This document shows positions 16,709 through 25,788 of a DNA stretch of 57,842 nucleotides, piece by piece. Origin of the DNA: Actinomycetes bacterium. Lineage in GTDB: Bacteria; Actinomycetota; Thermoleophilia; RBG-16-64-13. The notes beneath the pieces were generated by a model that saw only the letters and a program-made list of their open reading frames with translations, was not told the origin of the DNA and did not search any database. The stretch spans positions 1 to 57,842 of the forward strand of contig JAGXFW010000028.1 of assembly GCA_024637035.1 (NCBI GenBank), read 5' to 3'. Made by a program: the position numbers and the translations under genes. Every line of letters starts with the position of its first letter. Within the stretch, counting starts at the first letter, position 1.

Positions 16709-18537
16709 GCGAGGTGACCCGCAGGCCCGCCACGGGCCCCGCCGCGGCTTCGCCCGGCGAGGTGCCCACCATCTGGACCACCGGCTGGACCGACATCTTC
16801 AACACGGGCACCTGGCGCGCCGCCACGCCTATCCACGAGTGGCGCTCGTCACCCTGCCACACGGATTGCCCGATCGGCAACACCATCCCGGGCTGGATCG
16901 CGAACATCCGCGAGGGCGCGTACCAGGAGGCCTGGCTCGCCCTAGTCGAGACCAATCCCTTCCCGGCCGTGACCGGCCGGGTGTGCCACCACCCGTGCGA
17001 GGGTCACTGCAACCGCGAGGTGATCGAGACCGTCGTGGGCATCAACGGGCTTGAGCATTTCCTCGGCGACCGTGCTCTCGAAGAGGGCTGGGCGCTCCCC
17101 GCTCCCGTCGGATCTCAGGGCAAGCGGGTGGCCGTGGTGGGAGGGGGTCCGGCCGGTCTCTCCTGCGCCTACCACCTTCGTCGCCTCGGCTACGACGTCA
17201 CCGTCTTCGAGGCGCGTGACGAGCTTGGCGGTCTGCTGCGCTACGGTATTCCCGAGTATCGCCTGGCGGCCGGTGTGGTCGACGCCGAGATCGCGCGTCT
17301 GCTCGACCTGGGCATCGAAGTGCGCCTGGGCGCCCCGGTAGCCGACGCGGCCGAGCTCGAGGCGCTGGAGGCGGAGTACGATGCGGTGTTCCTCGGCGTG
17401 GGCGCGCAGCAGGCCAAGATGCTGGCTCACCTCGAAGATGGGGCCGGGGCGGGCCGGGTGCTCGATGGCCTCGAATACCTGCGGCGTTGCACGGAAGGCG
17501 TAGCCCGCGACCTCGGCGAGCGCATGACTGTGATCGGCGGAGGCAGCGCCGCTATGGACGTGGCGCGGAGCGCGCGTCGTCTTGGCCATACGGTATCCGT
17601 GGTCGCCCTCGAATCGCGCGCCACGATGCCCGCGCAGCCCGAAGAGATCGAGCAGGCGCTCGAGGAAGGCGTCGCCCTCTTCGACGGGGCCATGGTGGCA
17701 GCGGTGGAGGCGGGCGCTGACGGCGGGTTGATGCTGAACTGCGTCAAAGTGACCCTCGATCTTGGGGCGCCCGCCGGAGAACTCCGCCCCGTGCCGGTGG
17801 AAGGCGGGGAGTTCGCGCTGGCTGCCGACGTGATCGTCACCGCCATCGGCCAAGATCCCGACCTCGCGGCGTTCGGCGACGGGCTGGCTGTCGAGCGCGC
17901 GCTGCTCCTGACCGAACCCACGACTCTCGCGACCTCCCGCGCCGGCGTGTTCGCCGGCGGAGATGTCGCTTCGGTCGACCGCTTCGTCTCCGAGGCTATC
18001 GGCGCGGGCCGCCGAGCCGCCTACTCCATCGCCGAGTACTTGAATCATCCGGACGCGTGCATCCCAGAGCGCCCGAAGCTCGAGGACTCGGTGAACCGCA
18101 CCGAGGTGAACCCGTTCTACTTCGAGACCACCGAGCGCCGCGAGCGTGTCGTGGCCCCGGCCGCAGAGCGCCTCACCGGGTTCGACGAGACCATCTCGGC
18201 GTACTCGACGGAGGACGCGACCGCCGAGGCGGGACGCTGCATGAGCTGCGGCTTCTGCGTGCAGTGCGACAACTGTTTCGTCTTCTGCCCCGACATGGCC
18301 GTGCAGAAAGACGCTTCGGCCGCCGGCGCGGAGAGCGCGGCCCCTAGTGCCTCCGAGGGCGCTCCGGCCACCGCCCCGCCCGCCGGCGTCCGGGTGACCG
18401 CGGCCGTTCCGTGCGTCGGCGCTCCCCCCGACAGTGGCCCCTTCTACTTCGTGCTCGACCAGTACTGCAAGGGCTGCGGGCTCTGCGTGACCGAGTGTCC
18501 CCGCGGCGCGGTCCGACTGGAGCAGGTGAACCTATGA
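16705..18537 (+). CDS. GltD-like flavoprotein fused to delta-subunit ferredoxin domain
   Basis: This 610-aa protein has an N-terminal Cys-rich region (CHTDCP, CHHPCEGHC), FAD motif VGGGPAGLS near 148, a second dinucleotide motif IGGGSAAMDV near 275, and a C-terminal ferredoxin. The first Fe-S motif (CMSCGFCVQCDNCFVFCP, about 513-530) is separated from the second (CKGCGLCVTECP, about 590) by an unusual insertion of about 55 residues rich in Ala, Ser and Pro. Replacing a plain delta subunit with this fusion would couple the oxidoreductase to NAD(P)H as well as ferredoxin. It resembles the HdrC-GltD protein at 2110. ATGA overlaps link it to both neighbours. Confidence 0.85.
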   Translation: MSEVTRRPATGPAAASPGEVPTIWTTGWTDIFNTGTWRAATPIHEWRSSPCHTDCPIGNTIPGWIANIREGAYQEAWLALVETNPFPAVTGRVCHHPCEGHCNREVIETVVGINGLEHFLGDRALEEGWALPAPVGSQGKRVAVVGGGPAGLSCAYHLRRLGYDVTVFEARDELGGLLRYGIPEYRLAAGVVDAEIARLLDLGIEVRLGAPVADAAELEALEAEYDAVFLGVGAQQAKMLAHLEDGAGAGRVLDGLEYLRRCTEGVARDLGERMTVIGGGSAAMDVARSARRLGHTVSVVALESRATMPAQPEEIEQALEEGVALFDGAMVAAVEAGADGGLMLNCVKVTLDLGAPAGELRPVPVEGGEFALAADVIVTAIGQDPDLAAFGDGLAVERALLLTEPTTLATSRAGVFAGGDVASVDRFVSEAIGAGRRAAYSIAEYLNHPDACIPERPKLEDSVNRTEVNPFYFETTERRERVVAPAAERLTGFDETISAYSTEDATAEAGRCMSCGFCVQCDNCFVFCPDMAVQKDASAAGAESAAPSASEGAPATAPPAGVRVTAAVPCVGAPPDSGPFYFVLDQYCKGCGLCVTECPRGAVRLEQVNL

Positions 18538-19742
18538 GCGCCACGGTCGCCACGCCCCGTCGTTCCCCGCCGGCCAACCAGGCGCCGGCGCCCGGCGACC
18601 TGCGCCTTCTTCTCTCGGGCAATCACGCCGTCTCGTACGGCGCGATGCGGGCGCGGCCCGAGGTGGTGCCGATCTACCCCATCACCCCGCAGACCCCCAT
18701 CGCCGAGAAGATCAGCGACCTGCAACTCGCGGGTGACTTCGACGTGGATCTCATGACCGCGGAGTCCGAGCACTCGGCGATGTCGGCGTGCATCACGGCG
18801 TCGCTCACCGGGGTGCGTGTGTTCACCGCGACGGCGTCGCAGGGTCTGTTCCTCATGCACGAGATGCTCCACTATGCCTCGGGCGCCCGCGCGCCCATCG
18901 TCATGGTGAACGTCAACCGCACTATCGGCTCGCCCTGGGGCTTCTGGCCCGACCAGACAGACAGCCTGGCGCAGCGCGACACCGGCTGGATCCAGTACTA
19001 CACGGAGAACGGTCAGGAGTCGCTCGACACGGTGATCCAGGCATTCAAGGTGGCCGAGGAGGTGCTGCTGCCGGCCATGGTCGTGCACGAAGCCTTCTAC
19101 GTGTCGCACGCCCTGGAGCCGGTGACCGTGCCCTCCCAGGAGCGCGTCGACGCCTACCTGCCGCGGTTCGATCCGCCCCACAAGCTCGACACCGAGATAG
19201 GTGAGTCCTGGGGCAACGTGGTCAACCAGGACATGTTCTACCGGCACCGGAAGGACCTCGGGGCCGCGATGAACCAGGTTCTCGAAGCGTCCGTGAGGGC
19301 CGACGCCGACTACAAGGACGCCATGGGCCGCGGCTACGGCATCCTCGAGAAGTACCGCACCGAGGACGCCGACATGTTGATCGTGGCCTTCGGTGCGATG
19401 GTGGGCAGCGCCCGCGTCGCAGTGGACATGCTGCGGGCCGCGGGCAAAGCCGTGGGGTTGCTCAAGATCAAGCTCTTCCGGCCGTTCCCCGTTGAGGCGG
19501 TGAGGGCTGCCGTGGCGGGTGTCCCGCGATTGGTGGTCATGGAGCGGAACTTCTCTCCCGGCGGGGGAGGCGTCCTGCATCAGGAGCTGAAGGCCGCGCT
19601 CTACGGCATGCCCGATCCTCCGGCCGTGCACGGCTATCTCGCCGGTGTGGGCGGCGTGAACGTTTCGCCCAAGAAGATCGTGGAGTTGGCAGAGAAGGCA
19701 TTGACCGACGAGCCGGTACCCGACTCCGTATGGCAGAGGTGA
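18534..19742 (+). CDS. porA: 2-oxoacid:ferredoxin oxidoreductase, alpha subunit
   Basis: This 402-aa subunit carries the pyrimidine-binding TPP half with YPITPQTPIAEK, the AESEHSAMSACI segment and a transketolase C-terminal domain. The ATG at 18534 overlaps the upstream stop. The first 25 residues are Pro/Ala-rich and not conserved. It would pair with the beta subunit directly downstream. No iron-sulphur motif is expected or seen. Confidence 0.85.
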   Translation: MSATVATPRRSPPANQAPAPGDLRLLLSGNHAVSYGAMRARPEVVPIYPITPQTPIAEKISDLQLAGDFDVDLMTAESEHSAMSACITASLTGVRVFTATASQGLFLMHEMLHYASGARAPIVMVNVNRTIGSPWGFWPDQTDSLAQRDTGWIQYYTENGQESLDTVIQAFKVAEEVLLPAMVVHEAFYVSHALEPVTVPSQERVDAYLPRFDPPHKLDTEIGESWGNVVNQDMFYRHRKDLGAAMNQVLEASVRADADYKDAMGRGYGILEKYRTEDADMLIVAFGAMVGSARVAVDMLRAAGKAVGLLKIKLFRPFPVEAVRAAVAGVPRLVVMERNFSPGGGGVLHQELKAALYGMPDPPAVHGYLAGVGGVNVSPKKIVELAEKALTDEPVPDSVWQR

Positions 19743-19747
19743 GGCGG

Positions 19748-20644
19748 ATGCATACCTACGAACTCGACGAGCAGAAGGTCTTCAACTCCGGGCACAACGC
19801 CTGCCCTGGATGCGGTGAGGCCTTGGCCGTGCGTTACGTACTGAACACGATGGGTCCCAACACCATCGGGGTCATACCGCCCTCCTGCATCGCCATCATC
19901 AGCGGTCCCCAGCCGTACAGCTCGATGCGTATCCCGGTGTACCAGACGACGCTCGAGGCCAGCGCCGCCTCGGCAGCCGGTATCAGTCGGGCGCTGAAGC
20001 GCCAGGGCAAGCACGACGTGAACGTGCTCGCGCTCGCGGGTGACGGCGGCACGTACGACATCGGCTTCCAGGCTCTTTCGGGGGCTGCCGAGCGCAACGA
20101 AGACATGGTCTACGTGTGCTTGGACAACGAGGGCTACATGAACACCGGCGCGCAGAAGAGCTCATCGACCCCGTATCTCGCGGTGACCAGTTCCACGCCC
20201 GGCGGAAAGCCGAGCGACAAGAAGGACATCGCCGAGATCATGGCCGCCCACCGCATCCCCTACGTGGCCACGGCCACCGTGGGCTACCCCGACGACCTCG
20301 CCCGCAAAGTGGCGAAGGCCCGCGACATGAAGGGCATGCGCTTCATCGTGGTGCTCACCCCGTGCCTCGACGGCTGGGGCGTGGCGGATGACGGTGCCGT
20401 GCGCGTATCGCGCCTGGCCGTGGATACCGGCTTCTTCCCCCTCTACGAGGTGGAAGACGGAGAGCGGTACACGATCAACCACGGACCGAAGGGCATCCCC
20501 GTGGAGCGCTACCTCGAGCAGCAGAAACGGTACCGCCATCTGGACGAGGACCAGGTCAAGGAGATCCAGGCTGGTGTGGATCACCGCTGGAGTCTGCTGC
20601 AGGCGCGCGTGGAGTCGATGGCGGGTCAAGCCAGGATCAGATAG
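19748..20644 (+). CDS. porB: 2-oxoacid:ferredoxin oxidoreductase, beta subunit
   Basis: This protein of about 298 aa has the TPP/Mg motif GDGGTYDIGFQALSGAAERN...DNEGYMNTG and cysteines for the proximal [4Fe-4S] cluster (ACPGCGEA near the N-terminus and later Cys). ATG 19748 is preferred because AGAGGT sits 7 bp upstream; an in-frame ATG at 19730 that overlaps porA would add six residues. A perfect hairpin follows the stop codon. Confidence 0.85.
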   Translation: MHTYELDEQKVFNSGHNACPGCGEALAVRYVLNTMGPNTIGVIPPSCIAIISGPQPYSSMRIPVYQTTLEASAASAAGISRALKRQGKHDVNVLALAGDGGTYDIGFQALSGAAERNEDMVYVCLDNEGYMNTGAQKSSSTPYLAVTSSTPGGKPSDKKDIAEIMAAHRIPYVATATVGYPDDLARKVAKARDMKGMRFIVVLTPCLDGWGVADDGAVRVSRLAVDTGFFPLYEVEDGERYTINHGPKGIPVERYLEQQKRYRHLDEDQVKEIQAGVDHRWSLLQARVESMAGQARIR

Positions 20645-20651
20645 GGCAGGC

Positions 20652-20669
20652 CCGGGCGGCTACGCCCGG
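20652..20669 (+). terminator. Hairpin after porB
   Basis: CCGGGCG-GCTA-CGCCCGG is a perfect 7-bp stem with a tetraloop, 7 bp after the stop codon. It is followed by TTCGCC, not a T-run. It probably ends or attenuates the por transcript ahead of xdhC. Confidence 0.55.
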
Positions 20670-20778
20670 TTCGCCGCTCCAACGCTATACTTTCCCTCTT
20701 GGATCGTCGAAGGCCGTCCCTGGGACCGCCCGCACGCGTCGAGTCACATCGACCATCGGGCCAAGGTAAGGAGTACCG

Positions 20779-21702
20779 TTGGAAACGACCCACCTCTATC
20801 GCACCATGGCCGATCTGGCCGACCAGGGTACGCCCTTCGTGCTGGCTACCGTCATCGAATCCGTGGGGTCCACGCCTCGCAAGGCCGACTCCAAGATGAT
20901 CGTGATGGCCGACGGCCGCACCGTGGACACGGTGGGCGGCGGCAAGGTCGAGGCCCAGGTGATCGTCGATGCCGTGGAGGCCCTGAAGCGCGGAATCTCC
21001 GAGGTCAAAGAGTACGACCTGCGCCCCACCGGCGAGCACGCTCTGGGCATGGTGTGCGGCGGGCACGTGAAGGTGTTCCTCGAGGTGCACGTGCCCTCTG
21101 ACACCCTTCTGATCATCGGAGCCGGGCACATCGGCCAGAAGCTGTGCCCCATGGCGAAGGCTCTCGAGTTCAGGGTGGTCGTGCTCGACGAACGGGCGGA
21201 GTACGCGAACGCCGACCGCTTCCCGCTGGCAGACCGTATCGTCGTGGGTCACCCCAAGGATGCCGCCGACCTCGTGGCCATCGACGACCGCACCCACATC
21301 GTGATCGTCACTCACGGACACATCCACGACAAGGACGCTCTCCGTTCGGTGGCCGGCGCAGGCGCGGGCTACCTGGGCATGATCGGCAGCCGCAACAAAG
21401 TGAAGACCGTGCTGGGCGAACTGTTGGCGGAGGGTGTGTCGGCGGACGCGCTGGCGAGGGTCAAGGCCCCCATCGGACTCGACCTGGGCGGTCACACCCC
21501 GGGCGAGGTGAGCCTGAGCATCATGGCGCAGATCGTGGCCGAGCGTCACGGCAAGGGCGGATCGTCCGGGGCCGCGGCGCTATCGACGGCGCAAGCGACG
21601 GCGACGGGTCCGGTAGCTGACGAGGCGACCGCGGACGATGCGGCGGCCCAGGCTGAGGTGGATGCGACGACGGGCGCCGCGGAGGACGGTCTTGACTGGT
21701 AG
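20779..21702 (+). CDS. xdhC: XdhC/CoxI-family molybdenum cofactor insertion protein
   Basis: This 307-aa protein has an N-terminal XdhC domain (VESVGSTPRK-type, seen as ATVIESVGSTPRKADSKM) with GGGKVEAQV, and a Rossmann-like C-terminal domain (LIIGAGHIGQKL near 117, GMIGSRNKV). XdhC proteins bind Mo cofactor, help its sulfuration and deliver it to molybdenum hydroxylases. The start is TTG 20779 behind GGTAAGGAG. About 45 residues at the C-terminus are an Ala/Thr/Asp-rich tail absent from typical members. It overlaps yqeB by 11 bp. The enzyme it serves is probably the coxMSL-type hydroxylase at 41424-45492. Confidence 0.85.
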   Translation: METTHLYRTMADLADQGTPFVLATVIESVGSTPRKADSKMIVMADGRTVDTVGGGKVEAQVIVDAVEALKRGISEVKEYDLRPTGEHALGMVCGGHVKVFLEVHVPSDTLLIIGAGHIGQKLCPMAKALEFRVVVLDERAEYANADRFPLADRIVVGHPKDAADLVAIDDRTHIVIVTHGHIHDKDALRSVAGAGAGYLGMIGSRNKVKTVLGELLAEGVSADALARVKAPIGLDLGGHTPGEVSLSIMAQIVAERHGKGGSSGAAALSTAQATATGPVADEATADDAAAQAEVDATTGAAEDGLDW

Positions 21703-22543
21703 GATCCTCGTCGTGGTCAAGGGCGCCGGCGACCTGGCGACAGGTGTGGCGCTGCGTCTGCACCGGGTGGGCATGGCTGTGGTCATGACCGAGGTGCAGA
21801 GACCCACGGTGATACGGCGCACTGTCGCATTCGCCGATGCGGTCTACGAAGGGCGCTCCACCGTGGAGGATGTGGAAGCCCGGCTCGTGGACGGGCCGGA
21901 GGCGGCCGTGAGCGCTCTCTCCGAGGGACACATCGCTCTGATGATCGACCCCAGCGCCGAGACGGCTCGGGCGATGGGCCCCGCTCTCCTGGTGGATGCC
22001 ATCATCGCCAAGCGGAACACAGGCACCCTCATCAGCGACGCACCCGCCGTGGTGGCTCTGGGGCCGGGCTTCACGGTCGGTGTCGACTGCCACGCCGTCG
22101 TAGAGACGATGCGCGGCCACGACCTCGGCCGCGTGATCTGGCGGGGACAAGCCGCGCCGAACACCGGTATCCCCGGCGAGATCGGCGGCGCGGGCGCTGA
22201 GCGCGTGTTGCGTGCGCCTGGGCCGGGCAGGTTTGCCGGTAGTCGCCGCATCGGCGACCTCGTGGCTCCCGGTGACGTGGTGGGTGAGGTGGGCGGCGTG
22301 TCTGTGGCGACCACCATCGGTGGCGTCCTCCGTGGGCTGCTGCGCGACGGCCTCGAGGTCACCGAGGGCTTCAAGGTGGCCGATGTCGACCCGCGGGCCG
22401 ACCCGAGCCGGTGCCTCACCGTCTCCGACAAGGCCCTCGCCGTGGCGGGTGGCGTCGCGGAGGCGGCCGGTGTGCTGCTGGGTGGGTTCCGGGCCGCCGG
22501 GGTGCCCCTCGATCCGGCCGCCGGCCGCCGGCGTAGTGAGTAG
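21692..22543 (+). CDS. yqeB: YqeB/EF2563-family protein of selenium-dependent molybdenum hydroxylase systems
   Basis: This 283-aa protein begins VVKGAGDLATGVALRLHRVGM, the hallmark of the YqeB family, with a later SDAPAVVALGPGF and DVDPRADPSRC block. The family accompanies selenium-dependent molybdenum hydroxylases and is thought to help mature their labile-Se Mo cofactor. The start is TTG 21692 with GGAGG 6 bp upstream, overlapping xdhC. It overlaps modA by 8 bp. Its presence hints that the hydroxylase uses the Se-dependent route, but no selenophosphate synthase gene is in this window. Confidence 0.8.
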   Translation: MTGRILVVVKGAGDLATGVALRLHRVGMAVVMTEVQRPTVIRRTVAFADAVYEGRSTVEDVEARLVDGPEAAVSALSEGHIALMIDPSAETARAMGPALLVDAIIAKRNTGTLISDAPAVVALGPGFTVGVDCHAVVETMRGHDLGRVIWRGQAAPNTGIPGEIGGAGAERVLRAPGPGRFAGSRRIGDLVAPGDVVGEVGGVSVATTIGGVLRGLLRDGLEVTEGFKVADVDPRADPSRCLTVSDKALAVAGGVAEAAGVLLGGFRAAGVPLDPAAGRRRSE

Positions 22544-23369
22544 ACCCGCGCGCCGCGTCTGGGGGCCGCCCTGGGCGCGGATCCTCGTGCTGGCGCCGGC
22601 GCTGGCGCTCGCGTGGATCGGGGCATTCGGGCTCGGGTGCGCGGGCGCGGGCACTGCAGGCTCCGACTCGGGCGACCCGGTCACCCTGACGGTCTCCGCG
22701 GCCTCCGACCTCACTCTGGCGCTCGACGAGATCGGGCGCCTCTACCACGAGCAGGCCGGGGTGGACGTCACCTTCAACTACGGCTCCAGCGGTCAGCTGT
22801 CGCAGCAGATCGCTGCCGGTGCTCCCGTCGACCTGTTCTTCTCGGCAAACCGGCAGTTCGTGCAGGAGTTGGTTGATGCCGGCGTGGTGGGTGAGACGGA
22901 TGCCGCCCTCTACGCCATCGGGCGCATCACGGTGTGGATGCGGGCCGACAGTCCGCTCGAGATCGCGAGCCTCGCCGACCTGACCGATCCAAGGGTGAAA
23001 CGCATCGCCATCGCAAATCCCGACCACGCGCCCTACGGGGTTGCGGCGCGGGAGGCGTTGCAGTCGGCCGGTCTGTGGGAGGAACTCCAGCCACGCATCG
23101 TGATGGCCGAGAACGTGCTGCAGGCCCTGCAGTTCGCCGATTCGGGCAACGCGGACGCGGCCATCGTGGCCCGCTCGCTCAGCGTGCAAGGGGACGGCCG
23201 GTGGGTGCTCGTTCCCGAAGACCTTCACTCCCCTCTCGAGCAGACTCTGGCGGTGATACCCGGGTCGCCCCTGGCGGAGGAGGCGCGCCGGTTCGCGGAT
23301 TTCGTCAACGGCCCGGTGGGGCGTCCTGTGTTGGAGCAGTACGGGTTCGCACTACCTGGCGAGGAGTGA
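22536..23369 (+). CDS. modA: Molybdate ABC transporter substrate-binding lipoprotein
   Basis: This protein of about 277 aa has a type II signal peptide: basic N-terminus, hydrophobic stretch ILVLAPALALAWIGAF and lipobox GLGC near residue 33. The mature part has ModA features (VSAASDLTLALDEIG, FNYGSSGQLSQQIAAGAPVDLFFSA, NPDHAPYG). It captures molybdate or tungstate outside the membrane. GTG 22536 overlaps yqeB. modB starts 80 bp after its stop codon and overlaps modC. Confidence 0.85.
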   Translation: MSRPARRVWGPPWARILVLAPALALAWIGAFGLGCAGAGTAGSDSGDPVTLTVSAASDLTLALDEIGRLYHEQAGVDVTFNYGSSGQLSQQIAAGAPVDLFFSANRQFVQELVDAGVVGETDAALYAIGRITVWMRADSPLEIASLADLTDPRVKRIAIANPDHAPYGVAAREALQSAGLWEELQPRIVMAENVLQALQFADSGNADAAIVARSLSVQGDGRWVLVPEDLHSPLEQTLAVIPGSPLAEEARRFADFVNGPVGRPVLEQYGFALPGEE

Positions 23370-23448
23370 TGGCGATGCGCGACACACGTCGGCCTCCCGC
23401 TCTCGCAGCAACGCGCGGGAGGACGATGCGCGCCTCGGGAGGCGGTAG

Positions 23449-24087
23449 GTGATCGGGGAAGCCCTGCTCATGTCGCTGAAGGTGACCGCGGTGGCCACTA
23501 TCGCCATCGTGGTGGTGGGATTGGCGCTCGGTCTCGTCATGGCGCGCACCCGCTTCTTCGGGAAGAGCGTCATCGAGACGGCCATCTTGGTCCCCTTGGT
23601 GCTTCCCCCTACCGTCGTGGGGTACTACCTGCTCTTGCTCCTGGGGAGCGGTGGCCCCCTTGTCGAGTGGTTCTCGCTGGAAGTGGTCTTCACCTGGCAT
23701 GCCGCCGCCTTCGCCTCGTTCGTGGTGGGGCTGCCGCTGATGGTTCAGGCCAGTAAGGCCGCTATCGCCGGCGTGGACCCCATCTTGGAGAACGCCGCCC
23801 GCACACTGGGTTCCTCGGAGCCGGGGGTGTTCTTCCGGGTGACCCTGCCCCTTGCGCGCCGCGGCGTGTTGGCCGGGGCGGTCCTTGGAGGCGCGCGGGC
23901 GCTGGGCGAGTTCGGGGCGACGCTGATGGTCGCGGGCAACATCCCCGGCCGCACGCAGACCATGCCGCTGCTCATCTACGACGCGGTGCAACGCCGCGAT
24001 TACGTCACCGCGAACCTGATGGTGCTGGTGATGACAGGGCTGGCCTTCTTCAGCCTCTGGGCAGTGCGCCGGCTGGGGGATTCATGA
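23449..24087 (+). CDS. modB: Molybdate ABC transporter permease
   Basis: This 212-aa membrane protein has five hydrophobic segments and the EAA loop (ENAARTLGSSEPGVFFRVTLPLA near 112-134, followed by GALALGEFG-like ARALGEFGATLMVAGN) typical of ModB. It forms the channel for molybdate. It starts at GTG 23449 and overlaps modC by ATGA. Confidence 0.85.
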   Translation: MIGEALLMSLKVTAVATIAIVVVGLALGLVMARTRFFGKSVIETAILVPLVLPPTVVGYYLLLLLGSGGPLVEWFSLEVVFTWHAAAFASFVVGLPLMVQASKAAIAGVDPILENAARTLGSSEPGVFFRVTLPLARRGVLAGAVLGGARALGEFGATLMVAGNIPGRTQTMPLLIYDAVQRRDYVTANLMVLVMTGLAFFSLWAVRRLGDS

Positions 24088-25208
24088 CGCCCCGGCTGCG
24101 CTTGGATATCGAGAAGTGCTACGACTCTTTCGAGCTGCACGTGGAACTCGAGGTGGGCAGCGAGATCATGGTGCTGTTCGGCCCTTCAGGCGCAGGCAAG
24201 ACCACCACCCTTCAGGCTATCTCGGGCCTGCTCTCCCCGGACGCGGGCGAGATCGAGTTCGACGGCGAGGTGTTCTTTCGGCGCTCCCGCCCGGGTGACC
24301 GCGTCGATCTGCCGGCTCGGCATCGCGGGGTGGGGTACGTGTTCCAGGGATACGCGCTGTTCCCTCACCTCACCGCCCTCGAGAACGTGGCCTTCCCTCT
24401 GCGCGGTCACAAAGGCAGGGGAAAGGTCGAAGCGGCGGAGTTGCTCGAGTCCATGCGCCTCCAGCATCTCGCCCACCGCTACCCGCGGGAGATGTCGGGC
24501 GGCCAGCAGCAGCGCGTCGCTCTGGCTCGAGCGCTCGCGGCTCGACCCGGCATCCTGCTCCTCGACGAGCCCTTCTCCGCCGTCGACCGCCCCATGCGTG
24601 AGCGGCTGCAGCGCGACCTGCGTCGACTGCAGGCGGAGTTGAACCTGGTGGTGCTCTGCGTGACGCACAACCTCGAGGACGCCTTCGGCGTGGGTCACCG
24701 GCTGGCGGTGGTGCAGGACGGCCGCGTGCAGCAGGTCGGCCGGGTGGATGAGGTGCTCCGCCGCCCCCGCGACCTTCGCGCGGCCGAAGTGGTGGGTGTG
24801 AGCAACGTGTTCCACGCGCTGGTCGTCGAGGCGAGTGCCGATGGTCTGGTGCTCGACTGGGACGGGCTACGTCTCGAGGCGCCGCCTCAACACGCCGAGG
24901 TGGGCGAGCGGGTGCCCGTGTACATACGCCCCGAGGATATCAAGGTGCTCTACCCCGATCGTCGGGTGGGTGAGGCGCTGAGGACCAACCGGGTGACGGG
25001 CACGGTGGTGGATCATCACGCTACCGGTTCCGTCGCCAGCCTGCGCGTGGACCTCTCGAACGGTCGCGAGGTCGAAGTGCGGTTCCCCGAATACACCTAC
25101 ACGCCCCTGGCCATCAGCACGGGTGGCGCACTCGATCTCTGTCTGCGGCGGGAGAGCATCGTGTTGCTCACTGGCCCGGATGTCGCCGTGCCGCCGGCCG
25201 CCGTCTGA
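24084..25208 (+). CDS. modC: Molybdate ABC transporter ATP-binding protein
   Basis: This 374-aa ATPase has Walker A GPSGAGKTT near residue 33, a Q-loop at VFQGYALFPHL, signature SGGQQQRVALARAL, Walker B ILLLDEPFSAVD and H-loop THN. A C-terminal TOBE/mop-like domain from about 290 may bind molybdate and regulate transport. It completes a modABC set that supplies Mo for the XdhC/YqeB-dependent hydroxylase. Downstream genes are convergent. Confidence 0.85.
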   Translation: MTPRLRLDIEKCYDSFELHVELEVGSEIMVLFGPSGAGKTTTLQAISGLLSPDAGEIEFDGEVFFRRSRPGDRVDLPARHRGVGYVFQGYALFPHLTALENVAFPLRGHKGRGKVEAAELLESMRLQHLAHRYPREMSGGQQQRVALARALAARPGILLLDEPFSAVDRPMRERLQRDLRRLQAELNLVVLCVTHNLEDAFGVGHRLAVVQDGRVQQVGRVDEVLRRPRDLRAAEVVGVSNVFHALVVEASADGLVLDWDGLRLEAPPQHAEVGERVPVYIRPEDIKVLYPDRRVGEALRTNRVTGTVVDHHATGSVASLRVDLSNGREVEVRFPEYTYTPLAISTGGALDLCLRRESIVLLTGPDVAVPPAAV

Positions 25209-25233
25209 TCGGGTCGGGCGCCGGACGACCGGA

Positions 25234-25279
25234 CAGCCTTTAGAAATATAGGGCTCTTTCGCTTCCCAGCCTTTAGAAA
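25234..25279. repeat. 13-bp direct repeat, 33-bp period
   Basis: CAGCCTTTAGAAA occurs at 25234-25246 and again, exactly, at 25267-25279, in the convergent gap between modC and the PIN toxin. It is more AT-rich than its surroundings. No function is evident; it may be a recombination scar or part of a bidirectional terminator. Confidence 0.6.
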
Positions 25280-25371
25280 AGCACCCATCCGAGACGCGCT
25301 TCGGCCTTCGCTCGAGCCGGCGCGCCATGTCCGTCTGCCATCTGGGTCACGATCAAGAAGCCTGCCGATCC

Positions 25372-25788
25372 TTAAGCGCCGCCGGCATCCCGCCTCCGGA
25401 TGAACTGCCAGGCCTCCCGCGGGGAGAGTACCGGGAGGGGCATGTCCTCCCGAGCCTCGAGGAGGTCCGCGTCGCCCGTCACGAGGACATCCGCCTGGCC
25501 GGCCACAGCGGAGGCGACGATCCACTCGTCGTCGGGATCGCGCAGACCCAGTGACAGGTGAGCCGCGGGGTGGGGCACGACCGGTTGTCGCCTCAACAGT
25601 TGTTCGGTCCTGTGGACCAACGAGGTCTCAGCCGCGAGCTTCTCGCTCAGAACGCGCCTCAACTCGACTAACACCGTCTCGCCGACGATCAGATCATGCT
25701 CCGTGAGGACGAGTTCCAGGAGGTCTGCGCAGAGTCCTCGCGTGACGAACGCGCCGACGAGCACGTTCGTGTCCAGGAAGACCCTCAC
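25372..25788 (-). CDS. PIN-domain toxin (COG1569-like)
   Basis: This 138-aa protein begins MRVFLDTNVLVGAF (first PIN Asp) and carries LRDPDDEWIVASAVAG and LVTGDADLL, matching the acidic sites of the PIN family of putative toxin components. It starts at GTG 25788, overlapping the antitoxin stop by GTGA. It probably acts as a ribonuclease held in check by the RHH protein encoded just upstream. Confidence 0.8.
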   Translation of the reverse strand: MRVFLDTNVLVGAFVTRGLCADLLELVLTEHDLIVGETVLVELRRVLSEKLAAETSLVHRTEQLLRRQPVVPHPAAHLSLGLRDPDDEWIVASAVAGQADVLVTGDADLLEAREDMPLPVLSPREAWQFIRRRDAGGA

